A DNA stretch of 19,919 bases from Clostridiales bacterium (GTDB taxonomy: Bacteria > Bacillota > Clostridia > Christensenellales > Christensenellaceae): NCBI GenBank assembly GCA_003343685.1, contig QAKS01000022.1:1-19919 (forward strand), written 5' to 3'. Position 1 is the first letter of the stretch, and the number at the start of each line of letters is the position of its first letter. The notes beneath the pieces were generated by a model that was not told the DNA's origin, did not search any database, and worked only from the letters and a program-made list of their open reading frames with translations. Shown here piece after piece: positions 6,406 through 15,589 of the stretch. A program made the translations under genes and the position numbers.

Positions 6406-9400
6406 TTATATCATGCTGAACTGTGGAGAATCCGGAATATCGCGGAAGCTCCCCATTTTTTTCATAACATCCACTACATTCTGAGACAGCTTCGCCTGCT
6501 TTCTCAGCTCCTCAATGCTTACAAAATTCTTTTTTGCAACCGCATCCGCCAGCGCCGATGCGGCAGTTGCCCCAAGCATCGGCACGGAGGAGAATGGCAT
6601 GCGGATTCCGTTCTCTTCCACAGTATACTCCACGTCCTTGCTCAGATAAATATCTACCGGAAGAAATTCTATACCTCTTTGATACATTTCATACGCCAAC
6701 TCCAACGCCGTTTTGACGTTGGCGTCTGTAGCGGAAGCGTCATACCCTTTTGCATCGATTTCGTTCATCTTCTCTTCTATTGTCCGTTTGCCGCCATAAA
6801 CATAAGAACAGTCAAGCTCCTTGCCGCGCACCGTAAAATAGACAGCATAAAACTCCTTGGGATGGTGAACCTTGCAGTAGGCCAGTCTGAGCGCCATCGT
6901 AACATATGCAACAGCATGAGATTTCGGAAACATGTACTTGATCTTTTTACAGGAATCGATGAACCAGTCCTCTACGCCGGCCTCCTTCATGACCTCTACA
7001 TATTTCTCCGGATCCTTGAGCTTCCCCTTTGCCCATTTTCCCTTGCGGACATCTTCCATGATAAAAAACGCCGTCCGCTGTTCCACGCCCTTGCGGACGA
7101 GATAGTTCATGATATCGTCTCTGGTGCAGATGGTCTCGCTCAATTTTGCGACGCCTGCGTCGATCAAATCCTTTGCATTGCCAACCCACACGTCCGTGCC
7201 GTGAGACAGACCGGAAATCCGAACGAGTTCCGACATCGTGGTAGGGCGTGTATCCTTCAGCATCCCGCGCACAAACGCAGTTCCAAACTCGGGAATGCCA
7301 AGCGTACCCACGTCAATCCCCATCAGCTGGTCCGGCGTCAGACCCAGAGCTTCCGTGCCGCTGAACAGAGAAAGCGTATCTTTGTCGTTTAGAGGAATAT
7401 CCATCGGATCAAAACCGAGACAATCCTTCAAAAGCTTGATAAACGTCGGATTATCATGTCCCAGTATATCGAGTTTTATCAATATATCGTGCATCGAGTT
7501 AAAATCAAAATGCGTTGTAATCGTTTCCTCGTGAATTTTATCCGCAGGTTTTTGTATCGGCGTAAACTCATATACCTCTCTGTCCTTGGGGACGATGACC
7601 ATGCCTCCCGGGTGCTGGCCTGTCGTCCGTTTTACGCCGCTGCACCCTTTTGCAAGCCGTACCACTTCCCCTCTGTCCGCATTAATGCCTCTTTTTTCCA
7701 AATATTTTCTGACAAAACCAACGGCCGTTTTGTCCTGTATGGCAGAAATCGTACCGGCGCGGAATACATTCTCCTTGCCGAAGATCTGCTCCACCAGTCT
7801 GTGGGCAGAGGGCTGGTTTTCGCCGGAAAAGTTCAAGTCAATATCGGGCACCTTGTCCGCATCAATGCCAAGGAATACCTCAAAAGGAATGTCATACCCG
7901 TCGGATATCATGTCAGCGCCGCATTGCGGGCATTTGGCCGGAGGCATATCCACACCGCAGCCATACTGCTCCACATCAATATTAAAATCCGAATGAAGAC
8001 ATTTGGGACATCTGTAATGCGGCGGCAGCGGGTTGACCTCAGTAATATCCAGTGCGTAAGCCGCCAGAGATGATCCGACCGATCCCCTCGAACCCACGGT
8101 ATAGCCATCCTCGGCTGATTTTTTAACCAGCTTCATGGCGATCCAATACAAGACGGAAAAGCCGTTCCTGACAATAGAGCCAAGTTCTCTGTCCAGCCTT
8201 TTTTCGATTCTCTCCGGCAGAGGATCGCCATAGAGCTCCTTCATGCGCGAATAGCCGATCTCCATAATTTCCTCTTCCGCGCCGTCCACCTTCGGCATGG
8301 CCGTCTGATCGGGAAAAAGCGTAATTTCCTCAGTCATATCGCAAATCCTGTTGGGATTTTCTATTACAACTTCCCGCGCCGTCTCTTCGCCCAAATAGGA
8401 AAACTCCTCCAGCATCCTGTCCGTTGTTTTGAACGACAGGTCTGAATAACTGTCCACATCGCTGAATCCGATTGACTCCATAATAATCGCCCGGTTCAGC
8501 CCCTGCTCCTCGTCAAGATAATGGGAATCTGTCGTGGCCACCGTGGGCTTGCCCAGTTTTTTTCCGAGCCGGTATATTTTTTTATTGATCTCATCCAGAT
8601 CGCTTTTTGAACTTACGACGCCCTTTTCCACCATAAACATATTGTTGCAGTGCGGCTGAATCTCCAAATAATCGTAAAAACCGGCTATTCGTTCGATTTC
8701 CGCCTCGCCCGCCTCCTGCACGATGGCGGAATAAAGCTCGCCCTGCTCGCATGCCGAACCGAGAATCAGCCCCTCTCTTAAGTCAATCAGCCGGCTTTTG
8801 GGAATAAGCGGCCGTCTGTGAAAATATTTCAGATGCCCCAGAGAAACCAGTTCATAAAGATTTCGCAGCCCCTTTTGGTTTTTGCACAGGATGATCGCAT
8901 GGTGAGAACGGAAATACCGCATTTTATCGTGAATATCCGCCGCTTTTTCCGCCTCCGCTACGGTATGGATACCTCTCTCTTTCAGCTCTCCAAACATTTT
9001 TTCCAGAATCTGCGCCGTGCAGGTCGCGTCGTTTACAGCTCTGTGGTGCATAAGCGGTATACGGTAATGATCCGCAATTTTATTCAGCTTGTATGTTTTC
9101 ATATCCGGCAGGGCAATCGCCGCCACGCCTATGGAATCAATCACGTCGTTAGGAAAAGATATGCCGTGTTTGTTCCCGCAGACAAATCCCGCGTCAAAGG
9201 GCGCATTATGGGCGACGAGACAGGCGTCTCCGGCAAACTTGCGGAACGCCTCCAGCGCCTCCTTTTCCTTCGGCGCGCCGGATACCATTTCACTGGTGAT
9301 ATTGGTAAGAGATACAATGTGATCCGGTATCCGCATCTCCGGATCTACAAAGGTGCTGAACGTATCGACAATCTTTCCTTTTATCATACGTACAGCGCCG

Positions 9401-10755
9401 ATCTCTATGATTTTGCACGTTCTTTTATAAAGCCCTGTCGTCTCTATGTCAAAAACGACAAACTCATCATCAAAGCCGTAGTCCTGCCTGCATTCGAATA
9501 TGTTTTTATCATCCGGCACAAGATAGGCTTCCATGCCGTAAATAATTTTTACACCGCAGCTCTTCCCCGCATTTGCCGCTTCAGGAAACGCCTGCACCAC
9601 GCCGTGATCCGTAATGGCAACAGCCCTGTGCCCCCAGTATTTTGCGCGTTTCACAATATCCGAAGCGGAAGACAGCCCGTCCTGCGCACTCATATTCGTA
9701 TGAATATGCAGCTCAATGCGCTTCTCCTCGCTCTTATCCTCGCGGATTTTCGGCGGCTCGCAGCTTTCCACGGCATATACGTTAAACAGGTCATCATCCC
9801 TGAATTTATCGTATTTCAGTTCCCCGTATACCTTGACCCATTTGTCCTCGCTTACTTTTCCCTGCTCCGCCGACAGATCGCCCACAGCAAATATTTTGCA
9901 ATGAGCAACCGCCTTGCCGTCATAGACAGTAAATTCAAACACGGTAAACCGCCCGTCCTTGATGGATTTTACCTCAGACTCAATGATCTGTCCCATAATG
10001 GCGGCCTTGGTGTTCGCCTTCAAATCCGATATAAATGTTATATTGCCCGCAACTTTTTCCTCAAATGGATTTTTCGATTCCCCTCTGCGCCTCGTCGCAT
10101 TCGCGGCGCGGATTCTGGGAGACTGCTGAGGTTTTTCCTCTGCAGTGGCAGTGATGGAAGTAAGATTAGGCTCTGCCTGTGTGTCGGTTTTTTGCAAGTG
10201 CATTTCAAAAAGCTCATTTTCCCTGCTTCCCTGCTCAAGCGTCTCTGCCAAAGCGCACCCGTCCGAAACGGCACAGCTTATATTCCTCACCGTCAGTTCA
10301 ATGCCAAATGCTTCTTTAAAATAATTTCCGATGGCATCGGAAAGAGAAAGCCTCGCAAACAGTTCTGTAGCAGCTTCGCTGGAAAACGCAATATCAATAC
10401 GCCTTCCGTCTCGTCCAACCGTCATCGACGGGACAAACGCCACCATGCACGGGCTGCTTCTCAGCACAATATCGCATACCAGCTTCGAAAAAAGCTCATC
10501 GTCCTTTTCCAGCTTGTCCCACGGCTGGCGAATTACAACATCCAAAGGGTCGTATTGACGATAGAGCGTGCGAGCCATTTTTGTAATGGTCAAAAAATTA
10601 CCCTGAGATACAATCCTCTCCGAGTCAAACAGAGCGATATATTTCGCTCTTGATCTGCTGTATGCAATTTTTGAAAAAGAGAGAAAAGAATATTTTTTCA
10701 GGATCGGCTCGGCCAGCCCGCTCCCGTTCTTTTTCCCCGTCATTCTTTCTTCCAC
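6406..10755 (-). CDS. polC: DNA polymerase III alpha subunit, PolC type
   Basis: PolC is the replicative DNA polymerase of low-GC Gram-positive bacteria and carries its own proofreading exonuclease. At 1449 residues it has the expected length. In order: a divergent N-terminal domain, an OB fold (about 230-335), a PHP domain with ELHIHTNMS near 347, a DEDD exonuclease with VVFDIETTG near residue 436 inserted in the PHP domain, a four-cysteine zinc site (CPKC and CPQC, about 916-945), the catalytic PDIDLNFSG near 970, and a TTGQHPGG segment. The C-terminus ends QFSMI where PolC normally ends in a QLSLF-like clamp-binding motif. The start is GTG at 10755, with AGGGAG 9 bases upstream; the ATG at 10743, four codons on, is possible but less well placed. 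It begins 3 bases after ispG. Confidence 0.97.
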   Translation of the reverse strand: MEERMTGKKNGSGLAEPILKKYSFLSFSKIAYSRSRAKYIALFDSERIVSQGNFLTITKMARTLYRQYDPLDVVIRQPWDKLEKDDELFSKLVCDIVLRSSPCMVAFVPSMTVGRDGRRIDIAFSSEAATELFARLSLSDAIGNYFKEAFGIELTVRNISCAVSDGCALAETLEQGSRENELFEMHLQKTDTQAEPNLTSITATAEEKPQQSPRIRAANATRRRGESKNPFEEKVAGNITFISDLKANTKAAIMGQIIESEVKSIKDGRFTVFEFTVYDGKAVAHCKIFAVGDLSAEQGKVSEDKWVKVYGELKYDKFRDDDLFNVYAVESCEPPKIREDKSEEKRIELHIHTNMSAQDGLSSASDIVKRAKYWGHRAVAITDHGVVQAFPEAANAGKSCGVKIIYGMEAYLVPDDKNIFECRQDYGFDDEFVVFDIETTGLYKRTCKIIEIGAVRMIKGKIVDTFSTFVDPEMRIPDHIVSLTNITSEMVSGAPKEKEALEAFRKFAGDACLVAHNAPFDAGFVCGNKHGISFPNDVIDSIGVAAIALPDMKTYKLNKIADHYRIPLMHHRAVNDATCTAQILEKMFGELKERGIHTVAEAEKAADIHDKMRYFRSHHAIILCKNQKGLRNLYELVSLGHLKYFHRRPLIPKSRLIDLREGLILGSACEQGELYSAIVQEAGEAEIERIAGFYDYLEIQPHCNNMFMVEKGVVSSKSDLDEINKKIYRLGKKLGKPTVATTDSHYLDEEQGLNRAIIMESIGFSDVDSYSDLSFKTTDRMLEEFSYLGEETAREVVIENPNRICDMTEEITLFPDQTAMPKVDGAEEEIMEIGYSRMKELYGDPLPERIEKRLDRELGSIVRNGFSVLYWIAMKLVKKSAEDGYTVGSRGSVGSSLAAYALDITEVNPLPPHYRCPKCLHSDFNIDVEQYGCGVDMPPAKCPQCGADMISDGYDIPFEVFLGIDADKVPDIDLNFSGENQPSAHRLVEQIFGKENVFRAGTISAIQDKTAVGFVRKYLEKRGINADRGEVVRLAKGCSGVKRTTGQHPGGMVIVPKDREVYEFTPIQKPADKIHEETITTHFDFNSMHDILIKLDILGHDNPTFIKLLKDCLGFDPMDIPLNDKDTLSLFSGTEALGLTPDQLMGIDVGTLGIPEFGTAFVRGMLKDTRPTTMSELVRISGLSHGTDVWVGNAKDLIDAGVAKLSETICTRDDIMNYLVRKGVEQRTAFFIMEDVRKGKWAKGKLKDPEKYVEVMKEAGVEDWFIDSCKKIKYMFPKSHAVAYVTMALRLAYCKVHHPKEFYAVYFTVRGKELDCSYVYGGKRTIEEKMNEIDAKGYDASATDANVKTALELAYEMYQRGIEFLPVDIYLSKDVEYTVEENGIRMPFSSVPMLGATAASALADAVAKKNFVSIEELRKQAKLSQNVVDVMKKMGSFRDIPDSPQFSMI

Positions 10756-10758
10756 GTA

Positions 10759-11790
10759 TTAAAGCTCCCTCAGAAGTTTTTCAAACTCCTCCAATAACAC
10801 ATTTTCTTTATATTTTCTGTAAGGCTTTCCCTTTATAAAAATCAGTCCCTCTCCATTGCCTCCCGCAATGCCGATATCTGCGTCTTTGGCCTCTCCCGGA
10901 CCGTTTACCGCGCATCCCATCACTGCAATTTTCAAAGGCTTGTCTACTTTTTTGGCAATCATGCTTACCTCTGTCGCCAGCTTTTCCAGATTGATGCGCG
11001 TCCGCCCGCACGTAGGGCAGGAGATCACCTCCGCTCCAAAGCTGCGTACACCGCAGAAACGCAGAATGTCCTTTGCCACGCTGATCTCCTCTGCCGGATC
11101 TCCCGTGATGGATACCCGGATCGTATCTGCGAGCCCGTCGAGAACAAGCGCCCCTATGCCGATGGACGATTTAATGACAGACGAGGAATACACACCGGCC
11201 TCTGTAATGCCAACATGAAGAGGATAATCGCAAATGGCCGCCATTTTTCGATAAGCTTCCACCGTCGCCGCTGCTGACGAGCCTTTCAGCGAGATTACAA
11301 TATCATAAAATCCCAGCTTTTCCAAGATTCTGACATTGGAAAGCGCGCTTTCCACCAAGGCATCGGCAAGCGGTAGTTTTCCGTAATCCTCTGCCAGCGA
11401 TCCGGAATTGGCGCCTACCCGTATCGGTATATGGTGCGCCTTTGCCGCATCCACTACCGAGCGGATTCTGTTCTCGTCTCCGATATTTCCCGGATTAATC
11501 CGAACCTTATCCGCGCCGTTCTCCATCGCACAGATGGCGATTCTATAGTCAAAATGGACGTCTGCGACCAACGGCATATGGATTGTATCCTTAATGCTGC
11601 GCACAGCAGCGGCGCTGTTCCTATCATAAGCGGCAACGCGAATGATCTCACATCCGGCGCGCTCCAGCCTGCCGCACTGCTCTATCACGCTTTCCACATC
11701 GGCTGTATCCACGCTGCACATGGACTGTATTGCTATAGGACTGCCGCCGCCTATCGGGATATCCCCGATCATCACTTTTCTTCTGTTCAA
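10759..11790 (-). CDS. ispG: 4-hydroxy-3-methylbut-2-enyl diphosphate synthase (flavodoxin/ferredoxin-dependent)
   Basis: IspG (GcpE) is the iron-sulfur enzyme of the MEP pathway that reductively opens methylerythritol cyclodiphosphate to HMBPP. The 343-residue protein begins with the typical IGDIPIGGGSPIAIQSM segment and has VADVHFDYRIA and DKVRINPGNIG in its TIM barrel. The [4Fe-4S] ligands are present: C258 and C261 in SCPTCGRT, C293 in MGCAVNGPGE, and the glutamate ligand E300. It is the short bacterial form without an inserted domain. The start is TTG at 11790 with GGAGG 8 bases upstream; an ATG six codons later has no good ribosome binding site and would remove conserved residues. It lies just after rseP and just before polC, with dxr two genes upstream, so two MEP-pathway steps share this transcript. 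Confidence 0.96.
   Translation of the reverse strand: MNRRKVMIGDIPIGGGSPIAIQSMCSVDTADVESVIEQCGRLERAGCEIIRVAAYDRNSAAAVRSIKDTIHMPLVADVHFDYRIAICAMENGADKVRINPGNIGDENRIRSVVDAAKAHHIPIRVGANSGSLAEDYGKLPLADALVESALSNVRILEKLGFYDIVISLKGSSAAATVEAYRKMAAICDYPLHVGITEAGVYSSSVIKSSIGIGALVLDGLADTIRVSITGDPAEEISVAKDILRFCGVRSFGAEVISCPTCGRTRINLEKLATEVSMIAKKVDKPLKIAVMGCAVNGPGEAKDADIGIAGGNGEGLIFIKGKPYRKYKENVLLEEFEKLLREL
10765..10770 (-). promoter_or_regulatory. Ribosome binding site supporting a GTG start for polC
   Basis: AGGGAG on the minus strand, 9 bases before GTG at 10755, inside the last codons of ispG. The competing ATG at 10743 would use only a weak GGAAG. Confidence 0.6.
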
Positions 11791-11794
11791 TTAC

Positions 11795-12835
11795 TTAACC
11801 TCCGCTGATCAGCCTGACAATATCATTATAGGTGACAAATATCATCAGCCCAAACAGGATGATCAGCCCCGCAAAATTGATATAACCCTCTTTATCTCTG
11901 GGCAAAGGTTTTTTGCGCACAGCCTCTACACCCAGCAGCACCACCCTGCCTCCGTCCAGCGCCGGAAAGGGCAGCAGATTCATAATGCCAAGGCTGATGG
12001 ATATAAGCGCGGCGATGCGCATAAATATCTCCGGTCCTGTTCTCACCGCATTTCCCACAAGCGTACTGATTCCTATGGGGCCTGCCATATCGGCAGCGCC
12101 TTTGCCTGCAAAAATGATCCTTCCAAGGGACACAAACGTCTGCTCAATGATCAGATACATCCATTTGAAGCTCAGACCGATCGCCTCAAAAAAACCAAAC
12201 TGACGGCGTTCGTTGACAATGGATATCCCCATATATTTGTATCCGTCCGCTTTTTCGCTTAGAGCGACGGTTTTCCGAATGGTCGATCCGTCTCTCTCCA
12301 CTCCGATATCGACAAAATCATCTCCCGCCAACAGCACGCTGGAGGAAAATTCCATGGAAAAGTCAATTCTCTTCCCGTTCACTTCAACGATCCGGTCGCC
12401 CGGCATCAATCCTGCCGCCTCCGCGTTCGAACCGCTGTCCACCTTATACACCACTGGTGTTGCGTCTCCAAAGATAGTCAGCACACCTATTGTCAGCACC
12501 AGCGCCACCAGTATATTGGCCAAAGGCCCCGCCAGCAGCGTCACAAGCCGCTGCCATTTCGGCCTGTTGTTAAAAGCAGCCGGATCGTCCGGTATATCCT
12601 CGTCTTCTCCCAAAAAAGAAACAAAGCCGCCGAGGGGCAGCGCCCTTAATGAATATCTGATGCCGTTTTTTATTTTCGATATAACCTTCGGCCCAAATCC
12701 GGCAGAGAATTCCAAAACCTTAATGCCGCATTTCCTTCCCACCAAAAAATGGCCGAATTCATGGGCAACGACGAGAACTGTCAGCACGAGCAGGCCCAGT
12801 ATAACATTCAGAATAATGTTGAATATATCGGTCAA
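11795..12835 (-). CDS. rseP: RseP-type site-2 zinc metalloprotease
   Basis: This is an intramembrane protease of the RseP/RasP group, which cuts anti-sigma factors and leftover signal peptides in the membrane. The 346-residue protein has the zinc site HEFGH at 25-29 in the first helix, one PDZ domain in the middle (EAAGLMPGDRIVEVNG), and the third zinc ligand in LPFPALDGGR at D294. The last helices follow. I place the start at TTG 12835, because GGAGG lies 8 bases upstream; the open frame reaches 12850, but those codons contain the ribosome binding site itself. It follows dxr by 43 bases and precedes ispG by 4 bases, the usual Firmicutes dxr-rseP-ispG order. The substrate in this organism is unknown. 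Confidence 0.95.
   Translation of the reverse strand: MTDIFNIILNVILGLLVLTVLVVAHEFGHFLVGRKCGIKVLEFSAGFGPKVISKIKNGIRYSLRALPLGGFVSFLGEDEDIPDDPAAFNNRPKWQRLVTLLAGPLANILVALVLTIGVLTIFGDATPVVYKVDSGSNAEAAGLMPGDRIVEVNGKRIDFSMEFSSSVLLAGDDFVDIGVERDGSTIRKTVALSEKADGYKYMGISIVNERRQFGFFEAIGLSFKWMYLIIEQTFVSLGRIIFAGKGAADMAGPIGISTLVGNAVRTGPEIFMRIAALISISLGIMNLLPFPALDGGRVVLLGVEAVRKKPLPRDKEGYINFAGLIILFGLMIFVTYNDIVRLISGG
11799..11803 (-). promoter_or_regulatory. Ribosome binding site supporting a TTG start for ispG
   Basis: GGAGG on the minus strand, 8 bases before TTG at 11790, overlapping the end of rseP. Confidence 0.8.
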
Positions 12836-12843
12836 GTATTTCA

Positions 12844-12848
12844 CCTCC
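12844..12848 (-). promoter_or_regulatory. Ribosome binding site that fixes a TTG start for rseP
   Basis: GGAGG on the minus strand, 8 bases before TTG at 12835. It lies inside the longer open frame and so argues against the start at 12850. Confidence 0.8.
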
Positions 12849-12878
12849 AAATCATACGCGGCGCAAAGCCGGCTATCA

Positions 12879-14021
12879 TTATTGTATTCCTCCGATGGCG
12901 GTACAATACTCTCTCACCGTTTTATCAATCTCAAATACCTCGTCCAGCGTTCCCACGGGCCCGCTTCCGAACTTGTCCATGGCGCTGCTGACCATATCGA
13001 AAATCCCCCCCATTGGGAATTCTCGGTTCAGAAACTTCTGTACAGCTACTTCGTTTGCTGCATTCAGCACGATCGGCATGATTCCCTCATTGTTAATTGC
13101 CTCATATGCCAACCCAAGGCAGGGAAAGCGTTTGATTGCGGGAGCTTCAAAATGCAGCGCGCCCACCTCAAAAAGATTCAGCCTTCCCACCGCATTGACC
13201 GGAATTTCAGGAGACAGCAGTGCGCCCGCAATCGGCAGACGCATATCAGCAACCGCCATATGCGCCATGATGGAATGATCCGTAAACTCCGCCATGGAGT
13301 GGACAATGCTTTCGGGATGGACAACTACTCTGATACGGGATGGATCAATATCGAACAGCCATCTCGTCTCCATGATTTCCAGTCCCTTGTTAATCATGGT
13401 AGCGCAGTCTACAGATATTTTCTTGCCCATAGCCCAATTCGGATGGGCCAGTGCCATTTCCGGCGTCGCATTGCGGATGACCTCCTCCGATGCCGTCCGG
13501 AACGGCCCTCCGGATGCCGTCAGCAGTACCGACCTGATTTCCGCCCTCTTTCTTCGGGAAATGCACTCCGAAATGGCAAACGTCTCGCTGTCAACCGGCA
13601 GAACCTGCGAACCACGACGATCCATAATATCCCGAATCAGCCTGCCGCCGCATACAAGAGATTCCTTATTGGCAAGAGCGACCGGTATGTCGTTTTTCAG
13701 ACAAAACTCAAAGGGGCGAAGGGCTGCCATTCCGACAATAGCCAAAACGACAATATCCGCTCCCTCACATGCTTCAAGAAGCGCCTCTTCTCCACAGCCT
13801 GTTTTCGTTCCTCCGAAGATATCCTGCTGCACCCTGTCCAACCCGCTGACGGCAGCAAAACGCGGAGAAAACTCTCGGGCCTGCTTTTCCAGCAATTCCG
13901 CATTAGTATGGCAGCTTATGGCGCTTAGCTCCAGCATGCTGCTGTATTTTCTTATTACGTCCAGCGAGCTTTTCCCAATCGAGCCCGTCGATCCGAGTAC
14001 CGCTACTTTTTTTCTGCTCAT
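12879..14021 (-). CDS. dxr: 1-deoxy-D-xylulose 5-phosphate reductoisomerase, with an altered active-site motif
   Basis: Dxr converts DXP to MEP with NADPH, the first committed step of the MEP isoprenoid pathway. The 380-residue protein has the NADPH fold with GSTGSIG at 10-16, ANKESL, the metal and substrate segment LPVDSE ending at E146, TASGGPF, HPNWAMGKK, NKGLE and VHPESIVHSM. One place departs from the family: after LPVDSE the usual HSAIFQ or HNAIFQ reads TFAISE, so Thr147 replaces the active-site histidine (His153 in E. coli). The reading frame is clean on both sides, so this is not a frameshift. The ATG start at 14021 has only a modest GGGTGA site four bases upstream. It lies 15 bases after cdsA. 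Identity is firm by overall motif order; activity with Thr147 is untested. Confidence 0.93.
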   Translation of the reverse strand: MSRKKVAVLGSTGSIGKSSLDVIRKYSSMLELSAISCHTNAELLEKQAREFSPRFAAVSGLDRVQQDIFGGTKTGCGEEALLEACEGADIVVLAIVGMAALRPFEFCLKNDIPVALANKESLVCGGRLIRDIMDRRGSQVLPVDSETFAISECISRRKRAEIRSVLLTASGGPFRTASEEVIRNATPEMALAHPNWAMGKKISVDCATMINKGLEIMETRWLFDIDPSRIRVVVHPESIVHSMAEFTDHSIMAHMAVADMRLPIAGALLSPEIPVNAVGRLNLFEVGALHFEAPAIKRFPCLGLAYEAINNEGIMPIVLNAANEVAVQKFLNREFPMGGIFDMVSSAMDKFGSGPVGTLDEVFEIDKTVREYCTAIGGIQ

Positions 14022-14036
14022 CTTTTCACCCGCAAA

Positions 14037-14831
14037 TCAGATTATTGTAAGATAGCAGCCATATACGAGCGGCATAATAAAAAGTACGCTGTCTATCCTG
14101 TCCAGAATCCCTCCGTGTCCCGGGAGAACCTTCCCGAAATCCTTGATCCCGCAGCGTCGCTTGATGATCGACGCCGTCAAATCGCCAAACTGTGAAAATA
14201 CAGAGAGCACAGCACCCGCCAAAAGCAATTCCCATTTTACAAAAGAAAAGCTGTAAAATATGACGCTGATGAGAAACATCCCGAACACGCCGCCGAACAC
14301 ACCGCCTATAGCGCCCGCAATTGTTTTATTGGGGCTGATTTCCGGACATAGCTTCTTTCTTCCTAAAAACTTCCCGACAAAATATGCAAAAGAATCGGTG
14401 CAGATTGATACGCCAAACGATACCGATACGAGAAAGCTTGACATCAGCGGGTCCTCTACCATCAGTATTGCGTAGAGGGAGACAAACAGCAGCTGAGGGT
14501 AGCACATCCCGAATATGCTCGGAACGATCGCCTCCGTAGTATATTCTTTAAATAGGATTGCAATGACACAAATCAGTATCATGCCGCCCGTAAATACAGC
14601 CATAATCCCGGAATATCTGTAAAAATAAAAGATCACCGGAATAATAAAAGCATAGATCAAAAGTAAAATTCCCGTCACTTTATAGCCGCCCTTTTGCAGA
14701 GCTGAAATCATTTCGTACTGCGCCAGAATACCAACCAGCACTGCCGCTGTCTTAATATACCATCCATTCAGAAGCAAAAGAGCGACAAGCGCTGCCAGCG
14801 CTATGACGCCTACAACTATCCGTTTTAACAA
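14037..14831 (-). CDS. cdsA: Phosphatidate cytidylyltransferase (CDP-diglyceride synthase)
   Basis: CdsA makes CDP-diacylglycerol from phosphatidic acid and CTP, the entry to phospholipid synthesis, in the membrane. The 264-residue protein is mostly membrane helices, and its C-terminus carries the family signature SQFGDLTASIIKR followed by KDFGKVLPGHGGILDRIDS, with the conserved aspartates. ISPNKTIAGAIGG comes before it, also typical. The start is TTG at 14831, with GGAGG 6 bases upstream; the next in-frame ATG is about 40 codons in, after the first helix. It lies 17 bases after uppS and 15 bases before dxr, the usual Firmicutes order. Confidence 0.96.
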   Translation of the reverse strand: MLKRIVVGVIALAALVALLLLNGWYIKTAAVLVGILAQYEMISALQKGGYKVTGILLLIYAFIIPVIFYFYRYSGIMAVFTGGMILICVIAILFKEYTTEAIVPSIFGMCYPQLLFVSLYAILMVEDPLMSSFLVSVSFGVSICTDSFAYFVGKFLGRKKLCPEISPNKTIAGAIGGVFGGVFGMFLISVIFYSFSFVKWELLLAGAVLSVFSQFGDLTASIIKRRCGIKDFGKVLPGHGGILDRIDSVLFIMPLVYGCYLTII

Positions 14832-14837
14832 ACCGTT

Positions 14838-14842
14838 CCTCC
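14838..14842 (-). promoter_or_regulatory. Ribosome binding site supporting a TTG start for cdsA
   Basis: GGAGG on the minus strand, 6 bases before TTG at 14831, in the short gap after uppS. Confidence 0.82.
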
Positions 14843-14848
14843 GTACAC

Positions 14849-15586
14849 TTATGATATACCGCCAAACCGTCTGGACCGATGTTCATACTCCAGCAATGCG
14901 TTCAAGTAATTCTGATTGGTAAAATCCGGCCACATTGTATCCGTAAACAACAACTCCGCATAGGCAATCTGAAACAAAAGGAAGTTGCTGATACGCTGCT
15001 CTCCGCTTGTCCTGATCACCAGATCAGGGTCCGGCAGCCCCGCTGTATACAAATGATCAGACACAGTCTGTTCATCTATTTTTTTCAGCAGACCGCTTTT
15101 GTATTTTTTTGCGATTGCCTCCACTGCTTCCGTAATTTCCGTTCTGGAGCCGTAGTTGACAGCGACGCACAGTTTAAGTCCCGTGTTGTTCCGCGTCTTT
15201 TCTTCCGTTTCCCCAAGAACAATCCGAACCTCCATCGGCAGATCTGCGATGTCTCCGATCGCCCGGAAGATCACGTTTTCTTCATGCAGCTCGTCCATCT
15301 CTTTGCGCAAAAACTCAACCAGCAGCGACATAATCACGCTGACCTCGTCCTTTGGGCGCCTCCAGTTTTCAGTTGAAAACGCAAAAAGCGTCAGAGCCTC
15401 AATTCCCGCGTCTGACGACATTCTGATCACGTTTTTGATATTTGTCATTGCAGCTCTGTGCCCAAAGGTTCTCGGCTTCAAACGCTTTTTGGCCCATCGT
15501 CCGTTTCCGTCCATTATAATCGCCACATGTCTGGGCAGCGCTTCTTTATCCAGGACGGATAAATCAACTCCGTTTCTGTCAATCAA
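14849..15586 (-). CDS. uppS: Isoprenyl (undecaprenyl) diphosphate synthase, cis-type
   Basis: UppS condenses isopentenyl diphosphate units onto farnesyl diphosphate to give the C55 lipid carrier for peptidoglycan and other wall polymers. The 245-residue protein has the cis-prenyltransferase motifs in order: HVAIIMDGNGRWA with catalytic D26, FGHRA, LTLFAFSTENWRRP, and near the C-terminus DLVIRTSGEQRISNFLLFQ and the WPDF segment. The start is TTG at 15586 with GGAG 8 bases upstream; the first in-frame ATG encodes the conserved methionine before D26 and is too late. It begins 3 bases after the small upstream gene. Its substrates come from the MEP pathway, two enzymes of which are encoded just downstream. 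Confidence 0.96.
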   Translation of the reverse strand: MIDRNGVDLSVLDKEALPRHVAIIMDGNGRWAKKRLKPRTFGHRAAMTNIKNVIRMSSDAGIEALTLFAFSTENWRRPKDEVSVIMSLLVEFLRKEMDELHEENVIFRAIGDIADLPMEVRIVLGETEEKTRNNTGLKLCVAVNYGSRTEITEAVEAIAKKYKSGLLKKIDEQTVSDHLYTAGLPDPDLVIRTSGEQRISNFLLFQIAYAELLFTDTMWPDFTNQNYLNALLEYEHRSRRFGGIS

Positions 15587-15589
15587 ATG

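Noticed and set aside
8818..10653. Long plus-strand open frame (611 codons) opposite polC
   Set aside because: It is the antisense shadow of a well-conserved polC region; its translation is rich in Arg and His and shows no domain, and it has no promoter or ribosome binding site.
12213..13928. Long plus-strand open frame (571 codons) opposite rseP and dxr
   Set aside because: It runs across two conserved minus-strand genes and their junction, and its translation shows no recognisable motif.
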